Shown piece by piece: positions 24,772 through 35,400 of a stretch of DNA of 64,000 nt. Location of the stretch: the NCBI GenBank assembly GCA_031551275.1, contig JAVBNX010000017.1, positions 54,026-118,025 on the forward strand. Direction: 5' to 3'. Position 1 is the first letter of the stretch. Every line of letters begins with the position of its first letter. The stretch is from JAVBMJ01 sp031551275. Lineage in GTDB: Bacteria > Bacteroidota > Bacteroidia > Bacteroidales > Rikenellaceae. A program made the position numbers and the translations under genes. Below the pieces are notes generated by a model. The model did no database searches and was not told the origin of the DNA. It worked only from the letters and a program-made list of their open reading frames with translations.

Positions 24772-27132
24772 ATGAAAAAATCACTACTTCTGCCCCTTGC
24801 ATTTACGGCGGCAATTCTTTGCAGTAATTCTGCACAAGCCGTTCATTCCTACTCCATTGACCTGAAGGTCCCGGACAAAACGGTCAAAACGGGCCACCTC
24901 AACCTCGGGGGAAGCAACCCCGCCGGCGGCAACATCGCTTTCAACAGCTATTATATGGTATTGGACGGTGTACCGTTCATCCCCATCATGGGCGAGATCC
25001 ACTTTTCGCGCGTTCCCCGCGGGGCGTGGGAGGAGCAGATCCTTAAAATGAAGGCCGGGGGGATCAACGTGCTCGCCACCTACGTCTTCTGGAGCCTGCA
25101 TGAGGCGGTCGAGAATGTGCCCGATTGGAGCGGCAACAAAGACCTTAGGGCTTTTTTGGGCATATGCAAAAAGCACGACATGAAAACCATCGTGCGCATA
25201 GGCCCGTACTGCCACGGCGAGATGCGCAACGGGTCGATCCCCGACTGGTTGTACGGGCGGCCGTTCCAAATCCGGACCAACGATCCCGAATACCTTAAAT
25301 ATGTGGACCGCCACTACACACGCATCGCCGAGCAACTCAAAGGCACCTATTACAAGGACGGCAGGATCGTGATCGGCATCCAGTTGGAAAACGAGCTGCA
25401 ACACTCCGCTTCGCCCTGGTCGTTCGGTTATCCGGAGCAGCCTCTGGAGTTCACCGTGGCCGACTACGACGTGGACAATACGAAAATCGGTGTTTCGGTG
25501 CAGGACGCCGGGATCAAAGCCGCCGATTCGGGTGAGGCTCATATGCGCACCCTCAAGGATATGGCCATGGCCAAAGGGATGCTCACACCTCTATATACTG
25601 CCACCGGGTGGGGATACGCCGCCATCCTGCCCAACGAGGTCATTCCCGTTACGTCGGCTTATCCCTACAACTGGTGGGACGAGCCGGTGGTCGTTTCGCC
25701 GTTCTACCTCTTCAAGGATATACACAAGACCCCCGACTACTCCCCGGTGAGGTACGTCGCCGACGATTATCCCTCGTTCAACGCCGAAATGGGTGTGGGT
25801 GTGCAAATGATCTACAAACGCCGCGAGATCGTTCCGGCCGACGCTTCCGAGGCGTTGATGCTGCGCTCGCTGGGCAGCGGTGCCAACGGCATCGGATACT
25901 ATATGTACCAGGGCGGCACCACCCAGCAGGACAAATACGGCTTTATGAGCGACCAGCCGATGGGCGTGCCCAAGATGTCCTACGATTTCCAGGCTCCGTT
26001 GGGAGAGTTCGGCGACACGCGGGCGTCGTACCACGTTTTGCGCGTGATCCACAACTTCACCACCGACTTCGGCCATTTGCTGGCCCCGATGGGCGTAGTG
26101 CTGCCCGAAGGCAACGACAAGATCACCCCCGAAAACGACGGCACGCTCCGTTACGCGGTGCGCAAGGCGGGGAATTCGGGTTTCGTGTTCATGACCAACT
26201 ACCAGGACCATACTAAACGGAAAGATATGACCGGGATCGATTTGACGCTCGATCTGCCCGGCGAAAAACTCCGCATCCCCGCCGAGGGCACGTTGACCCT
26301 CAAAGCCAAAGCGAGCGCGATCCTGCCTTTCAACCTGGACATGGACGGCATTTTACTGAAGACCTCCACGGCGCAACTCCTCGCCAGGATCGTCGATAAT
26401 GGCGTGGTCCACTACTTCTTCTTCGCTCCGGAAGGGCTTGCCGCTGAGTTCGTTTTCGAAGGCAAGAAGGTCTTACGCCCCCAGCCCGGTTTGAACAGCA
26501 CCGTCAAACTCAAATCCCCAAAGGGCAAGACCGTCCTTTTGACCACCCTGACCAAAGCCGAGGCGCTGGACGCCTATAAAATCGTTGCACCCGCAGGTGA
26601 AAAGCTGGTTATAACCTCCGCCGATGTGATGCAATTGGGCCAGACCATCCGCTTGCAGGAGACCACGCCGGAGATCAAACTGGCCGTTTTCCCGGCGAAG
26701 AAAGGGGACAAAAAATATTATTCACAGATCGTGCTCAACAACAAGCCCGTCGACGTGGAGATGCAGCTTTACAAGGCGAGCGACCGCCGGTTCATGGTCA
26801 ATTTGCCCGTGGACGCCTTTGACGGGGTAAGCAACCTCTATCTCGAGGTTGATTTTACGGGCGACACGGGCGCGGCGTTCATCGACGGCGACATGGTCAC
26901 CGACCACTTCTACTGCGGCCTGCCCTGGCAGATCGGCCTCAAACCGTTCGCCGAAAAGCTGACCGGCGGTAAAGGCATCTATTTCTACCTGCGCGGCGCA
27001 TCCAAGGACGCCCCCTGGCTGAAAGACCTGCCGGAAGAGATTTCGCTCGACTTCTCCAAGGGCGATATCTGCAAACTCAACGGTGTGCGGATCATTCCCG
27101 AGTACCGGGCCGAGATCAACCTGTTCCAATAG
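24772..27132 (+). CDS. Glycoside hydrolase family 35 beta-galactosidase (secreted)
   Basis: A 786-residue enzyme with a Sec signal peptide (SNSAQA cleavage region). The GH35 TIM barrel is visible: MGEIHFSRVPRGAWEEQILK, FWSLHEAVENVPDWSG, RIGPYCHGEMRNG. The catalytic acid/base lies in GIQLENELQ and the likely nucleophile in SFNAEMGVG. The C-terminal half contains beta-sandwich domains. It removes terminal beta-linked galactose. It is a close paralogue of the lipoprotein at 35600-37966, so one enzyme may act in the periplasm and the other at the membrane. A GH5-like enzyme gene follows after nine bases. Confidence 0.9.
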   Translation: MKKSLLLPLAFTAAILCSNSAQAVHSYSIDLKVPDKTVKTGHLNLGGSNPAGGNIAFNSYYMVLDGVPFIPIMGEIHFSRVPRGAWEEQILKMKAGGINVLATYVFWSLHEAVENVPDWSGNKDLRAFLGICKKHDMKTIVRIGPYCHGEMRNGSIPDWLYGRPFQIRTNDPEYLKYVDRHYTRIAEQLKGTYYKDGRIVIGIQLENELQHSASPWSFGYPEQPLEFTVADYDVDNTKIGVSVQDAGIKAADSGEAHMRTLKDMAMAKGMLTPLYTATGWGYAAILPNEVIPVTSAYPYNWWDEPVVVSPFYLFKDIHKTPDYSPVRYVADDYPSFNAEMGVGVQMIYKRREIVPADASEALMLRSLGSGANGIGYYMYQGGTTQQDKYGFMSDQPMGVPKMSYDFQAPLGEFGDTRASYHVLRVIHNFTTDFGHLLAPMGVVLPEGNDKITPENDGTLRYAVRKAGNSGFVFMTNYQDHTKRKDMTGIDLTLDLPGEKLRIPAEGTLTLKAKASAILPFNLDMDGILLKTSTAQLLARIVDNGVVHYFFFAPEGLAAEFVFEGKKVLRPQPGLNSTVKLKSPKGKTVLLTTLTKAEALDAYKIVAPAGEKLVITSADVMQLGQTIRLQETTPEIKLAVFPAKKGDKKYYSQIVLNNKPVDVEMQLYKASDRRFMVNLPVDAFDGVSNLYLEVDFTGDTGAAFIDGDMVTDHFYCGLPWQIGLKPFAEKLTGGKGIYFYLRGASKDAPWLKDLPEEISLDFSKGDICKLNGVRIIPEYRAEINLFQ

Positions 27133-27141
27133 AGATAGACC

Positions 27142-29721
27142 ATGAAAAAATTAGCATTGATCCTTTCGATCCTCTTCTGCGCCCGGGTTGCGGGCGCGGA
27201 AGAGGCGATTTACCAGGATTCCCAGGGGATACTGCGCTGGAAATCCGACAAAAGCGAGGTTGCGCTCTTCGGGGCCAATTACTGCCTTCCCTCGGCCTGC
27301 GACTACCGGGCCGCGGGAATGGTGGGCGGTGACAGAAAAAAGATGATCGAGCAGGATCTGACCCACTTCACCCGCATGGGTTGGGATGGGCTCAGGCTCT
27401 GTTTCTGGGGTGATTGGGAGAACTGCGATACGCTGGGAAATTTGATCAACAACGACCACCTCGATCTGCTGGAGTACCTGATCAAGCAGGCGACAGACCG
27501 CGACATCAAGATGCTGCTGAGCCCCATCGTTACCTACGCCGCCAACTGGCCCGACCGCTACACGATCAACGATATGCCGGGCTTCGCCGCCCACTACCCC
27601 AAATGGGAAATGCCCCTCGATCCCAAACTGATCCGGGCGCAGCAGAACTACACCACCCAGCTTCTGGAGCACACCAACCGCTACACGGGGCGCAAGATCA
27701 AGGACGAGCCCAACATTCTGCTGATGGAGATCGTCAACGAGCCGACCCAGCATCCGGATAAGCTCCCCGAGACGACCGCCTACATCGACGCGATGTACAA
27801 GACCATCCGCAAGACGGGTTGCAATAAGGTCATTTTCTACAACCTCAGCCAGGACTTCAGGGTGGCCCCTGCCATCCGCAACTCGAAAGCACAGGGAGCC
27901 ACTTACGCGTGGTATCCGACCCCTTTCAAGCACGGCTATTCGCTGCCCGGCAACTTTTTGCCCTATGCGGCCAATTACAGCCAGATCGGCTCAGTCGATA
28001 TCGGCAAACGGGCCAAGCTGGTCTATGAATTCGACACGCCCGACGTTCCGGTATCGTATATGTACCCGGCCATGGTGCGGGAGTTCCGACGCGGAGGTGT
28101 CCAGTTCACGGCTTATTTTGCATATGATATGCTGGCCACTGCACCTTACAACGTCGGGTGGCAGACCCACAACCTCAACCTGGTCTACACCCCGGCCAAG
28201 GCGATCAGCGCCGTGATCGCGGCCAAGGCGATGAAGCTCCTGCCTCGGGGCGGCGATTACGGAAAGTACCCGAAAAACTCCTCATTCGGGGATTTTCAGG
28301 TAGACTACGAGAATAACGTGAGCATCCTCAACTCCCCGGAGTGTCTGATGCACTCCAACAATCTGCCCGCGTACGTTAAAGTGGAGGCGGCCGGGTTGAA
28401 GAATATCGCGGGTTGCGGCTCCTCGCCCGTGGTCAGCTACGACGGGACCGGGGCCTACTTCCTGGACCGCGTCAGCGACGGGGTGTGGAGGCTGGAGCTC
28501 TATCCCGACGCCGTGATGGTGGACGATCCGCACCGTGGGGAGAACGTAAACAGGCAGTGCTACGCCCTTTACGACATGGAACGCAACATGACCGTCAATC
28601 TTCCCGACTTGGGCACAGGGTTCGACGTGATCGCCTTGGACGCCACCGCCCCTTCCCGGAGAGTCTCCGGCAACTTTACCGTTACCCCCGGGATCTATAT
28701 CCTTTCGGCCCAAAAGAGCTTCGATTTGGCCTCACTCCCGGCGTCGGTCAACGGGGTTAAGCTGCACGACTATGTGTTGCCTGCCGCCAACGACAACGGC
28801 AAGATCTTCTTCCGCCACCAGCCCGAGGCGGAGTATGTCGCGGGCAAACCCGTCCGTTTCGAGTGCCGCGTGGCATCGAGTGAGCCGGTCAAGGTCGTGC
28901 TTTACGTCAAGGACAACGACAGTTGGTTTCAGAAGCAATATCCGATGCAACAGACCGGGCCCTACGACTACGCCGTGACCCTTCCGGCCGAAGATGTCAA
29001 ACCGGTTTTGTGGGAGTATATCATCGGCGTTGAGCACAACGGCGACAAGGTAATGCACCCCTCGTTGAACCCCGGCACGCCGCTCGACTGGAATTACTAT
29101 CGCCAGCAGACCTACCCGGTCAAGGTCGTCCCCGGCACCTCCCCGCTTAAAGTATTCGATGCGCAGCGCGACAAGGATCGTATTATTTACACACGGGAGT
29201 TCAACAGCCTGCCTTTCAGGCGATATGTCACTGTGTCCGATTCGGGCGAGGTGGTCGCCGGGGTCTCCTGCAAAAACATGGCATCCGATCCCTCATACGC
29301 CTTTCCGCTGGACCTCACGGCAACCTACTTTATCGCGGACAGGCTCGCCGCCCGGTCGTCGGGGGGTGTTACGCCGAAGAATATCGTGGTCCGGGCACGC
29401 CGGACGACACCCGATACCGACAAGATATTGATAACCCTAAGCCAGACCGATTGCGCGGCCTGGTGCGCCGAAGCGTCGCTCACCGGGGAGTTTACAGACA
29501 TCGTCATCCCCGTCTCCGCGCTGGCCAAAGGCAAGGCCCCGATGCTGCCGCAGGACTGGCCGGCTGTAAATCCATACTGGTATCCTGCCAACGAAACGGC
29601 CGTCGCCATCGACTGGAGCAAGGTCGAGAAGATCTACTTCTCGATGAGGGACGAGCTTTATCCCGGCAAGACGGACACTCCGAAAGGCTTCGAGGTGGTG
29701 TCGGCCACGCTGGAATATTAG
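27142..29721 (+). CDS. GH5-like (clan GH-A) secreted glycoside hydrolase
   Basis: An 859-residue protein with signal peptide (ARVAGA). The N-terminal 400 residues form a TIM barrel of clan GH-A: HFTRMGWDGLRLCFWGDW, the acid/base block LLMEIVNEPTQHP and the likely nucleophile in KLVYEFDTPD. Several beta-rich domains follow, possibly carbohydrate-binding. The exact family is uncertain; GH5 or a related family is most likely. It is co-transcribed with the GH35 gene and ends at a strong bidirectional terminator. Role in galactan side-chain or linked-glycan cleavage is inferred from context. Confidence 0.7.
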   Translation: MKKLALILSILFCARVAGAEEAIYQDSQGILRWKSDKSEVALFGANYCLPSACDYRAAGMVGGDRKKMIEQDLTHFTRMGWDGLRLCFWGDWENCDTLGNLINNDHLDLLEYLIKQATDRDIKMLLSPIVTYAANWPDRYTINDMPGFAAHYPKWEMPLDPKLIRAQQNYTTQLLEHTNRYTGRKIKDEPNILLMEIVNEPTQHPDKLPETTAYIDAMYKTIRKTGCNKVIFYNLSQDFRVAPAIRNSKAQGATYAWYPTPFKHGYSLPGNFLPYAANYSQIGSVDIGKRAKLVYEFDTPDVPVSYMYPAMVREFRRGGVQFTAYFAYDMLATAPYNVGWQTHNLNLVYTPAKAISAVIAAKAMKLLPRGGDYGKYPKNSSFGDFQVDYENNVSILNSPECLMHSNNLPAYVKVEAAGLKNIAGCGSSPVVSYDGTGAYFLDRVSDGVWRLELYPDAVMVDDPHRGENVNRQCYALYDMERNMTVNLPDLGTGFDVIALDATAPSRRVSGNFTVTPGIYILSAQKSFDLASLPASVNGVKLHDYVLPAANDNGKIFFRHQPEAEYVAGKPVRFECRVASSEPVKVVLYVKDNDSWFQKQYPMQQTGPYDYAVTLPAEDVKPVLWEYIIGVEHNGDKVMHPSLNPGTPLDWNYYRQQTYPVKVVPGTSPLKVFDAQRDKDRIIYTREFNSLPFRRYVTVSDSGEVVAGVSCKNMASDPSYAFPLDLTATYFIADRLAARSSGGVTPKNIVVRARRTTPDTDKILITLSQTDCAAWCAEASLTGEFTDIVIPVSALAKGKAPMLPQDWPAVNPYWYPANETAVAIDWSKVEKIYFSMRDELYPGKTDTPKGFEVVSATLEY

Positions 29722-29748
29722 CCGGCAAACCACGATCCCCGTAACCGC

Positions 29749-29787
29749 AAAAAGAGGCTCGCCCGGAATCCGGGCGAGCCTCTTTTT
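29749..29787. terminator. Strong bidirectional terminator
   Basis: A perfect 18-base stem (29749-29766 with 29770-29787) and three-base loop, with A run on one side and T run on the other, lies between the converging GH5-like and GH53 genes. Confidence 0.95.
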
Positions 29788-29803
29788 GGCGGTATGCGGA
29801 GGA

Positions 29804-30952
29804 CTACTTAACGTCCCCCATCCACTTGATCCCTTCGTGCAGGTTGCCGTCGAAGTCCCAGTAGGAGTTGTTCTCCCAGGTCGAGCCCTTGCCGTAACCG
29901 GTGTCGGGGTAGATCCACGTGGTGGTGGGCAGCGATTCGTTGCCCCAGGAGATCACTCCCAGGCCGCCCGCCTGCCGCACGTCGTTGGCCAGGTTGGCAA
30001 GCCAGCGCCTCTGGTCGGCGGGGGTCGCCTCGTAGCCGTTTTCGGTAACGCCGTAGTTGTTGGCCTGGGCGTCCCCGTTGAGGATCGTCCACGGGAAGGA
30101 GGTCTCCATGATCATAAAATCCTTGCCCAACGCGCCGCGCAGGTATTGGCCCAGATGGGTAAAGCTGCGCCAGCTGCCCATGCTGTGGCCCGGATAGCCG
30201 TAATAATAGGAGAGGGCCATTACGTCGAAATCGGTCAGTCCGCGTTCATAGTGCTCCGAAAGCCACCAGGTCAGGTTGCCGGGGGAGAAGATGTGCACGG
30301 CGGTTTTGATCTCCGTATTGTACTTCCTGGCGATGTCCCGGACGGCCTTGATGCCCTTGTTGACGAAAAAAACGTTCCGCTCGTAGTTGTAGACGTTGTT
30401 GTTGTAATCGCTCTCGGGCGACATGAACGCAGCGTTGATTTCGTTGCCGATGGCCACGATCTTGGGCATCTTGATTTTGCCCATCTCGTCCAGCATCTCA
30501 TAGCACCAGTCGTAGAGGGTCTGCCCGAGCTGCTCCTGGTCGGTGATGTGCTGCCAGACCTTGGGGACGGTCTTTTCGAGCTTGAGGGTCATCACCACTT
30601 CCAGCCCGGCGTCCTTGGCCCGCTGCAAATCCTTCTTGACCCTTGTCCAGGTCTGCCAGTCGATATCGGGTGCGCCTTCGGCGTCCATCACGGCGTTCCG
30701 CGGCAGTGCTTCGGGTTCCAGGATCAGGCGGATCATGTTGCCGCCGTTGTCCCGGACCGACAGGTAGGGATCTTTTACCGCGCCGCTCTCCTTGTAGGTA
30801 ACCGTACCGTTGTCTTCGAGGTAGCTGACAAACGAGGTGGACGTTCCCGTGTAGAAGACCTCGGGGAGTTGGTACATATCCTTGTGCAGCTCATCCTTGC
30901 TGCACGAGGCGAGCGCCAGCGCAGGGAGAATAAATAATATGATCTTTTTCAT
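29804..30952 (-). CDS. GH53 endo-beta-1,4-galactanase lipoprotein
   Basis: A 382-residue lipoprotein (LALASC lipobox). GH53 features are the acid/base block VAIGNEINAAF, ALSYYYGYPGHSMGSW, the nucleophile block MIMETSFPWT and the late GLGVISWGNESL. GH53 enzymes cut the backbone of pectic beta-1,4-galactan (type I arabinogalactan). It is the last gene of the PUL2 minus-strand operon, directly after SusD, and should be the surface enzyme that starts degradation. This gene gives the best clue to the PUL2 substrate. Confidence 0.9.
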   Translation of the reverse strand: MKKIILFILPALALASCSKDELHKDMYQLPEVFYTGTSTSFVSYLEDNGTVTYKESGAVKDPYLSVRDNGGNMIRLILEPEALPRNAVMDAEGAPDIDWQTWTRVKKDLQRAKDAGLEVVMTLKLEKTVPKVWQHITDQEQLGQTLYDWCYEMLDEMGKIKMPKIVAIGNEINAAFMSPESDYNNNVYNYERNVFFVNKGIKAVRDIARKYNTEIKTAVHIFSPGNLTWWLSEHYERGLTDFDVMALSYYYGYPGHSMGSWRSFTHLGQYLRGALGKDFMIMETSFPWTILNGDAQANNYGVTENGYEATPADQRRWLANLANDVRQAGGLGVISWGNESLPTTTWIYPDTGYGKGSTWENNSYWDFDGNLHEGIKWMGDVK

Positions 30953-30963
30953 TGTCCTGTATT

Positions 30964-32460
30964 TTAATTGTAGCCGTCGTTCTGCTTGATCTCCTCGTTC
31001 GATTCGGTGATGAACGCGATGGGGATCGGGAAGCGGGTTTTGTAGGCTGCTGTCTGGTTTCCGGGGCGCGTGGCGGCCGAGGAAATGAATTTGCCGTGGC
31101 GGATCATATCCTGGCGGCGGAGGCCCTCGCCGTAGAACTCATGGCCGCGCTCCAACAGGATGGCGTTGTTGAAAGCCTGTTTCGATGCGATGTCCGCGTC
31201 CGCAAGGCCCTCCAGCCCGGCCCTGTTCCTGACCCGGTTGACCAGCTTAACGGCCTCTTCGGTCGGGGTGCCTTCCGTTTCGTTGATGCACTCGGCCAGG
31301 GAGAGCAACACGTCGGAGTAACGGAAGACGATCACGTCGATCCCGGTGCCGTCGCCTATCTGATCCATGTCAACGCCGTACTTGAACGGGATCGCCCCCA
31401 GGGTCAACTCCCCGGTACCGCGCGTAATGTGGTCGCCGCTGGTGTTAGTATAGTCAGCAATGATCCCGCTCAGGCGCTTATCCTGCGCCTCGAAAGTGTC
31501 GTAGAAATCCCACGGCATCCGGTATGCGCCCCAGTTGGTCGCCTTGGGTGCGGGCCACGGGTAATCGGTGGGAACGGTGTAGGCGACCCAGTGGTTGGGC
31601 ATATCGTCGACGTTGCAGCAGACCTGGATGATGATCTCCTTGTTGCCGATCCCCTCCTTGCTGAACACGTACTGGTAGTCGAGCAGGGAGTAGACGCCCC
31701 CTGCCTCCATAGCGTAGAGGTCGCGTGCGATGGGAAGGGCCTTTTCGAAGTCCTTGCGGATCATGTAGTATTTGAGCAGGATCATCCGCGCCGCGCCCTT
31801 GGTCAGCCGGCCCCTTTCGGAGGCGTACTCGGGCAGGTAGGTAATCGCGTAGGAGAGCTCGCCCACGATGAACTCCTCGTACTGCGCCTCGGTCAGCCTG
31901 GGCAAATAGACGATGGTTTCCGGGTCGTCCAACACGTAGTCCGGGGCGACTGGGACCGGGCCGAACAGATCGTAGAGGATTACCCCCACCCATGCCCGGA
32001 TCGCTTTGGCCTCGGCGATGTAGGGGACTTTCACGTCGTTGGGCAGATCGCAGGCCTCGATGTCGCGGATTACGTTGCGGCAGGCGGAGATCGCGTTGTA
32101 ACGCCGGAAAAGGTCGTACAACGCCGCCATATCCTGCCCGGTCTTGTTGGCGTACCATTGGTGCAGGCGCAATTCGGTGTATTGCCACCCCCAGGTGCAG
32201 TCCATCAGATCGGTGGTCATCTCCGAGAGCATCAAATAGCTGCGGTCGCTCACGTAAAAGCCGTAATCGTAATCGTTGGGGCCGGCCATCAGCCACTGCG
32301 TGTTAAAGGGGTGGTAGAGCGAAGTGACGGCCAGTTTGAGGTCGTTCTCGGTTTTGTAGAAGTTCTCGGTGTAGATCTCGTCGAAGTTCTCCCGCTCCAG
32401 CGTACAGGAAACGGTCGCCAGTGCGAGTGCAAACAATGCTATATATCTGATCGTTTTCAT
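30964..32460 (-). CDS. SusD/RagB family nutrient-binding lipoprotein (PUL2)
   Basis: A 498-residue lipoprotein (ATVSC lipobox) of normal SusD length. The N-terminus ENFYKTENDLKLAVTSLY and the C-terminal NAILLERGHEFYGEGLRRQD, followed by MIR and FPIPIAFI, are typical of the family. It starts 12 bases after the SusC stop. It binds galactan oligosaccharides at the surface for import through SusC (role inferred from PUL2 enzymes). Confidence 0.95.
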   Translation of the reverse strand: MKTIRYIALFALALATVSCTLERENFDEIYTENFYKTENDLKLAVTSLYHPFNTQWLMAGPNDYDYGFYVSDRSYLMLSEMTTDLMDCTWGWQYTELRLHQWYANKTGQDMAALYDLFRRYNAISACRNVIRDIEACDLPNDVKVPYIAEAKAIRAWVGVILYDLFGPVPVAPDYVLDDPETIVYLPRLTEAQYEEFIVGELSYAITYLPEYASERGRLTKGAARMILLKYYMIRKDFEKALPIARDLYAMEAGGVYSLLDYQYVFSKEGIGNKEIIIQVCCNVDDMPNHWVAYTVPTDYPWPAPKATNWGAYRMPWDFYDTFEAQDKRLSGIIADYTNTSGDHITRGTGELTLGAIPFKYGVDMDQIGDGTGIDVIVFRYSDVLLSLAECINETEGTPTEEAVKLVNRVRNRAGLEGLADADIASKQAFNNAILLERGHEFYGEGLRRQDMIRHGKFISSAATRPGNQTAAYKTRFPIPIAFITESNEEIKQNDGYN

Positions 32461-32472
32461 GTCTCGGATGGT

Positions 32473-35400
32473 TTAGAAGTTGAGGTTCAGGCCCAGTACG
32501 AAGGTCCGCTGGTTGGGGTAGGCCCCGATCCCGTTGCCCGTTTCGGGGTCCATGCCGCCGTAGGGGGTGATCACGCAGACGTTGCGCGCCGCCGCGTAGA
32601 CCCTCAGTTTGCTGATGTACTTTTTCAACAGGTGGGACGGCAGGGTGTAGCCGATCGAAATGTTGTCCAACCTCGCGAACCACGATTTCTCATAATAGAA
32701 ATCGCCTTGCAGGATGTCGACACCTGATGCTCCCTGCGATACCGACGGTTGGGTTCCCGTGGGATTGTCGGGCGACCAGCGGTTTTTGACCGCGGTTACC
32801 GCATTCAGACCGTAGGTCATGTCGGTAATCCCCCAGCTCGACTGCATCAAAATGTCGTTCTGCTTGTAGCCGTTCAGCGACCCGTAGATATAGACGTTCA
32901 TATCCCAGTTCTTGTAGCGGAACGTATTGCTGAATCCGAAGGGGATGGGCGTCGAGTTACCCGCAATGTAGTAGTCGGCCTCGTCCAGGATCCCGTCGGG
33001 GCCGCCGGTGTACATATACCGCCCGTTGGCGTCCCGGAGCCGGGTGCCGCTCTCGTCGGTAACGTAGCCGTTCAGGTCGGCGAACTTGATGTTGCCCGCG
33101 CCCGAGGTGGGCATCCAGGGGACGGATTCGTTTGCGCCGATCAGGCCCATCGACTTGTAGAGGTAGGTGTTGTACCACTTCTCCCTGGTCCCCGAATAGA
33201 TGTAGGGATAGTTGTAGTCCGGATCGCGCTCGACGGTGTAGGAGGCGTAGAAGTTGAGGTTCACGTCGGTCGACCAGCTGAAATCCTTCGTGCTGATATT
33301 GACCGACCTCAAGGTTATGTCCACGCCCCTTGTGCGCCATACCTCGCCCGAGTTGTAGTCGATGGTCCGAACCTGGTTGTAGGACATCAGGCTCTTTTGC
33401 AGGATGATGTCGGTCTCCCTGCGCTGGAACCACTCGACGCTGCCCGAGATCCGGTTCTTGACAAAGCCGAAGTCGAGGCCGAAGTTGATATCGGACGCGG
33501 TCTGCCATTTGAGGTTGGGGTTGCCCAGTTGGGCGAGTGCCGCGCCGTTGACCATCGAACCGTTGAACGCGTAGTCCTTGGGGCGGATCTTGTAATAGGT
33601 ATTGATCCCGGTCAGCGATCCGGCGTTGCCCACCTGTCCCCAGCTCGCCCTGAGCTTGAGCTCGTTGATCCACGAAACATTGTCCTTGATAAAAGGCTCC
33701 TCGGCGATCTTCCACGCGCCCGACACCCCCGCGAAGGTTCCGTACTGGTGGTTCTTGGAGAAGTTCGACGAACCGTCGACCCGCAGGTTGCCCGTGAAGA
33801 TGTACTTGCCCCGGAAGGAGTAGTTGACGCGGGAGATGAACGACACCAGCTCGCTCGAACCCTTGTAGGAGGAGATGGAGGGCTTCTCCTGCTCGCTCGA
33901 CTGGAGATTGTTCCACAGCGGGGTGTCGGTGGGGAAGTTGGACGCGGTGATGCTCGTACCCTCCCAGGTGTTCCTGGTAAACTCCCATCCGGCCATCACA
34001 TTGAGGGCGTGGTCTTCGCGGATGGTGGTGTTGTAGGTAGCCACCACGTTGGTCAGCATCATCTGGCTGGTGCCGTTGTTCTTGGTGGCGATGCCGCCCT
34101 TGCTCGCACCGACCTTGGTGGTCGAGGGGACGTACTGGTGCGACTTGGAGTCCTTGTAGTCCACCCCGATCGAGGCCCTCACCGAGAATCCTTTGAACAG
34201 GCTGGCGTTCAGGAAGGCGTTGGCGTTGAGGTTATGGTTGATCGTTTCATCCGAGATTTCAAGCAGCGACACCGGGTTGGCGTAGATGCTGCGGTCGGGG
34301 TTGTCGGTGTATTTGCCGTCCTCGTCGTAGACCGGGACCAGTGGGTTGAAGGTCATCGCCGAGTAGATCAACGCCGACTTTTCCTGACGCTGGTCGCCCA
34401 GCGGGACCTGGTTGTACTTGATCCGCGCGTAGGAGGTGTTTACCCCGCCGTCCAGCCATTTGTTGAACTTCTGGTCCAGGTTGATCCTTCCCGTCAGACG
34501 GTTCATTTCGTTGTTCCTGGCGACGGCCTTGTTGTCGTAGTAGCTTCCCGAGATCAGGTACTGGGTCCGCTCCGTGCCCGACCGGATCGAGAGGTTCTGC
34601 TCGTTGACGATCCCGGTGCGGGTTACCTTGTCGATCCATTGGGTGCCTTTGCCCCGGAAGTTGTCGATCTTGTCCTGCGAGTGCCTCGAATACCTGCCCA
34701 CCGAGTTATCGAGCTCGTAGAACACCTTGTTCTGCTCGATCATGAAGTCCTTGGCGTCGAGGAATTCGGGGTAGTCCGACAGGTACTGGATCGAAAATCC
34801 GCCCGTGTAGGCGATATCGACCTTGCCCTGCTGGGAGGCCTTGCCCTTCTTGGTGGTGATCAGGATTACGCCGCCCGCCGCATCGGCCCCGTAGATCGCG
34901 GTCGAGGCCGCGTCCTTGAGGATGTCGATGCTCTCCACGTCGTCAGGGTTGACTCCGATCATCTGCGAGTCGGTGTTCCCGCCGCTGTAAACCGTACCGG
35001 TGCCCTGCTGGGCGAATTTGGTCTGGGCCACGCCGTCGATGATGATCAGGGGCGCTTTCTGGCCGCGGATCGAGATGTTCAGCTCGCCGCCGGGCTTGGC
35101 CGAGGACTGGGTGATGTTCAACCCGGAGGCCTTACCCCGCAGCATGCTGCCGACGTTGGCGGTCGAGGGCATGACCAGGTCTTTGGATTTGACCGAGGCG
35201 ACCGAGCCGGTCACGTCGCTGCGTTTGACCGAGCCGTAGCCGATTACCACGATGTCGTCGATGGCCACGTCCGAGGAGCGCAACACGACGTCGACGCTGG
35301 TTTTGCCTCCAAGTTGTACCTTCTGGGTCTCGTATCCGAGGATTGAGACGTCCAGGGCGTTCTCCCCGTCGATAAGCTTGATGGAGAATTTGCCGTCGGC

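Noticed and set aside
32749..35346. Very long plus-strand open frame opposite the PUL2 SusC gene
   Set aside because: Same reason: an antisense shadow with biased composition and no family similarity.
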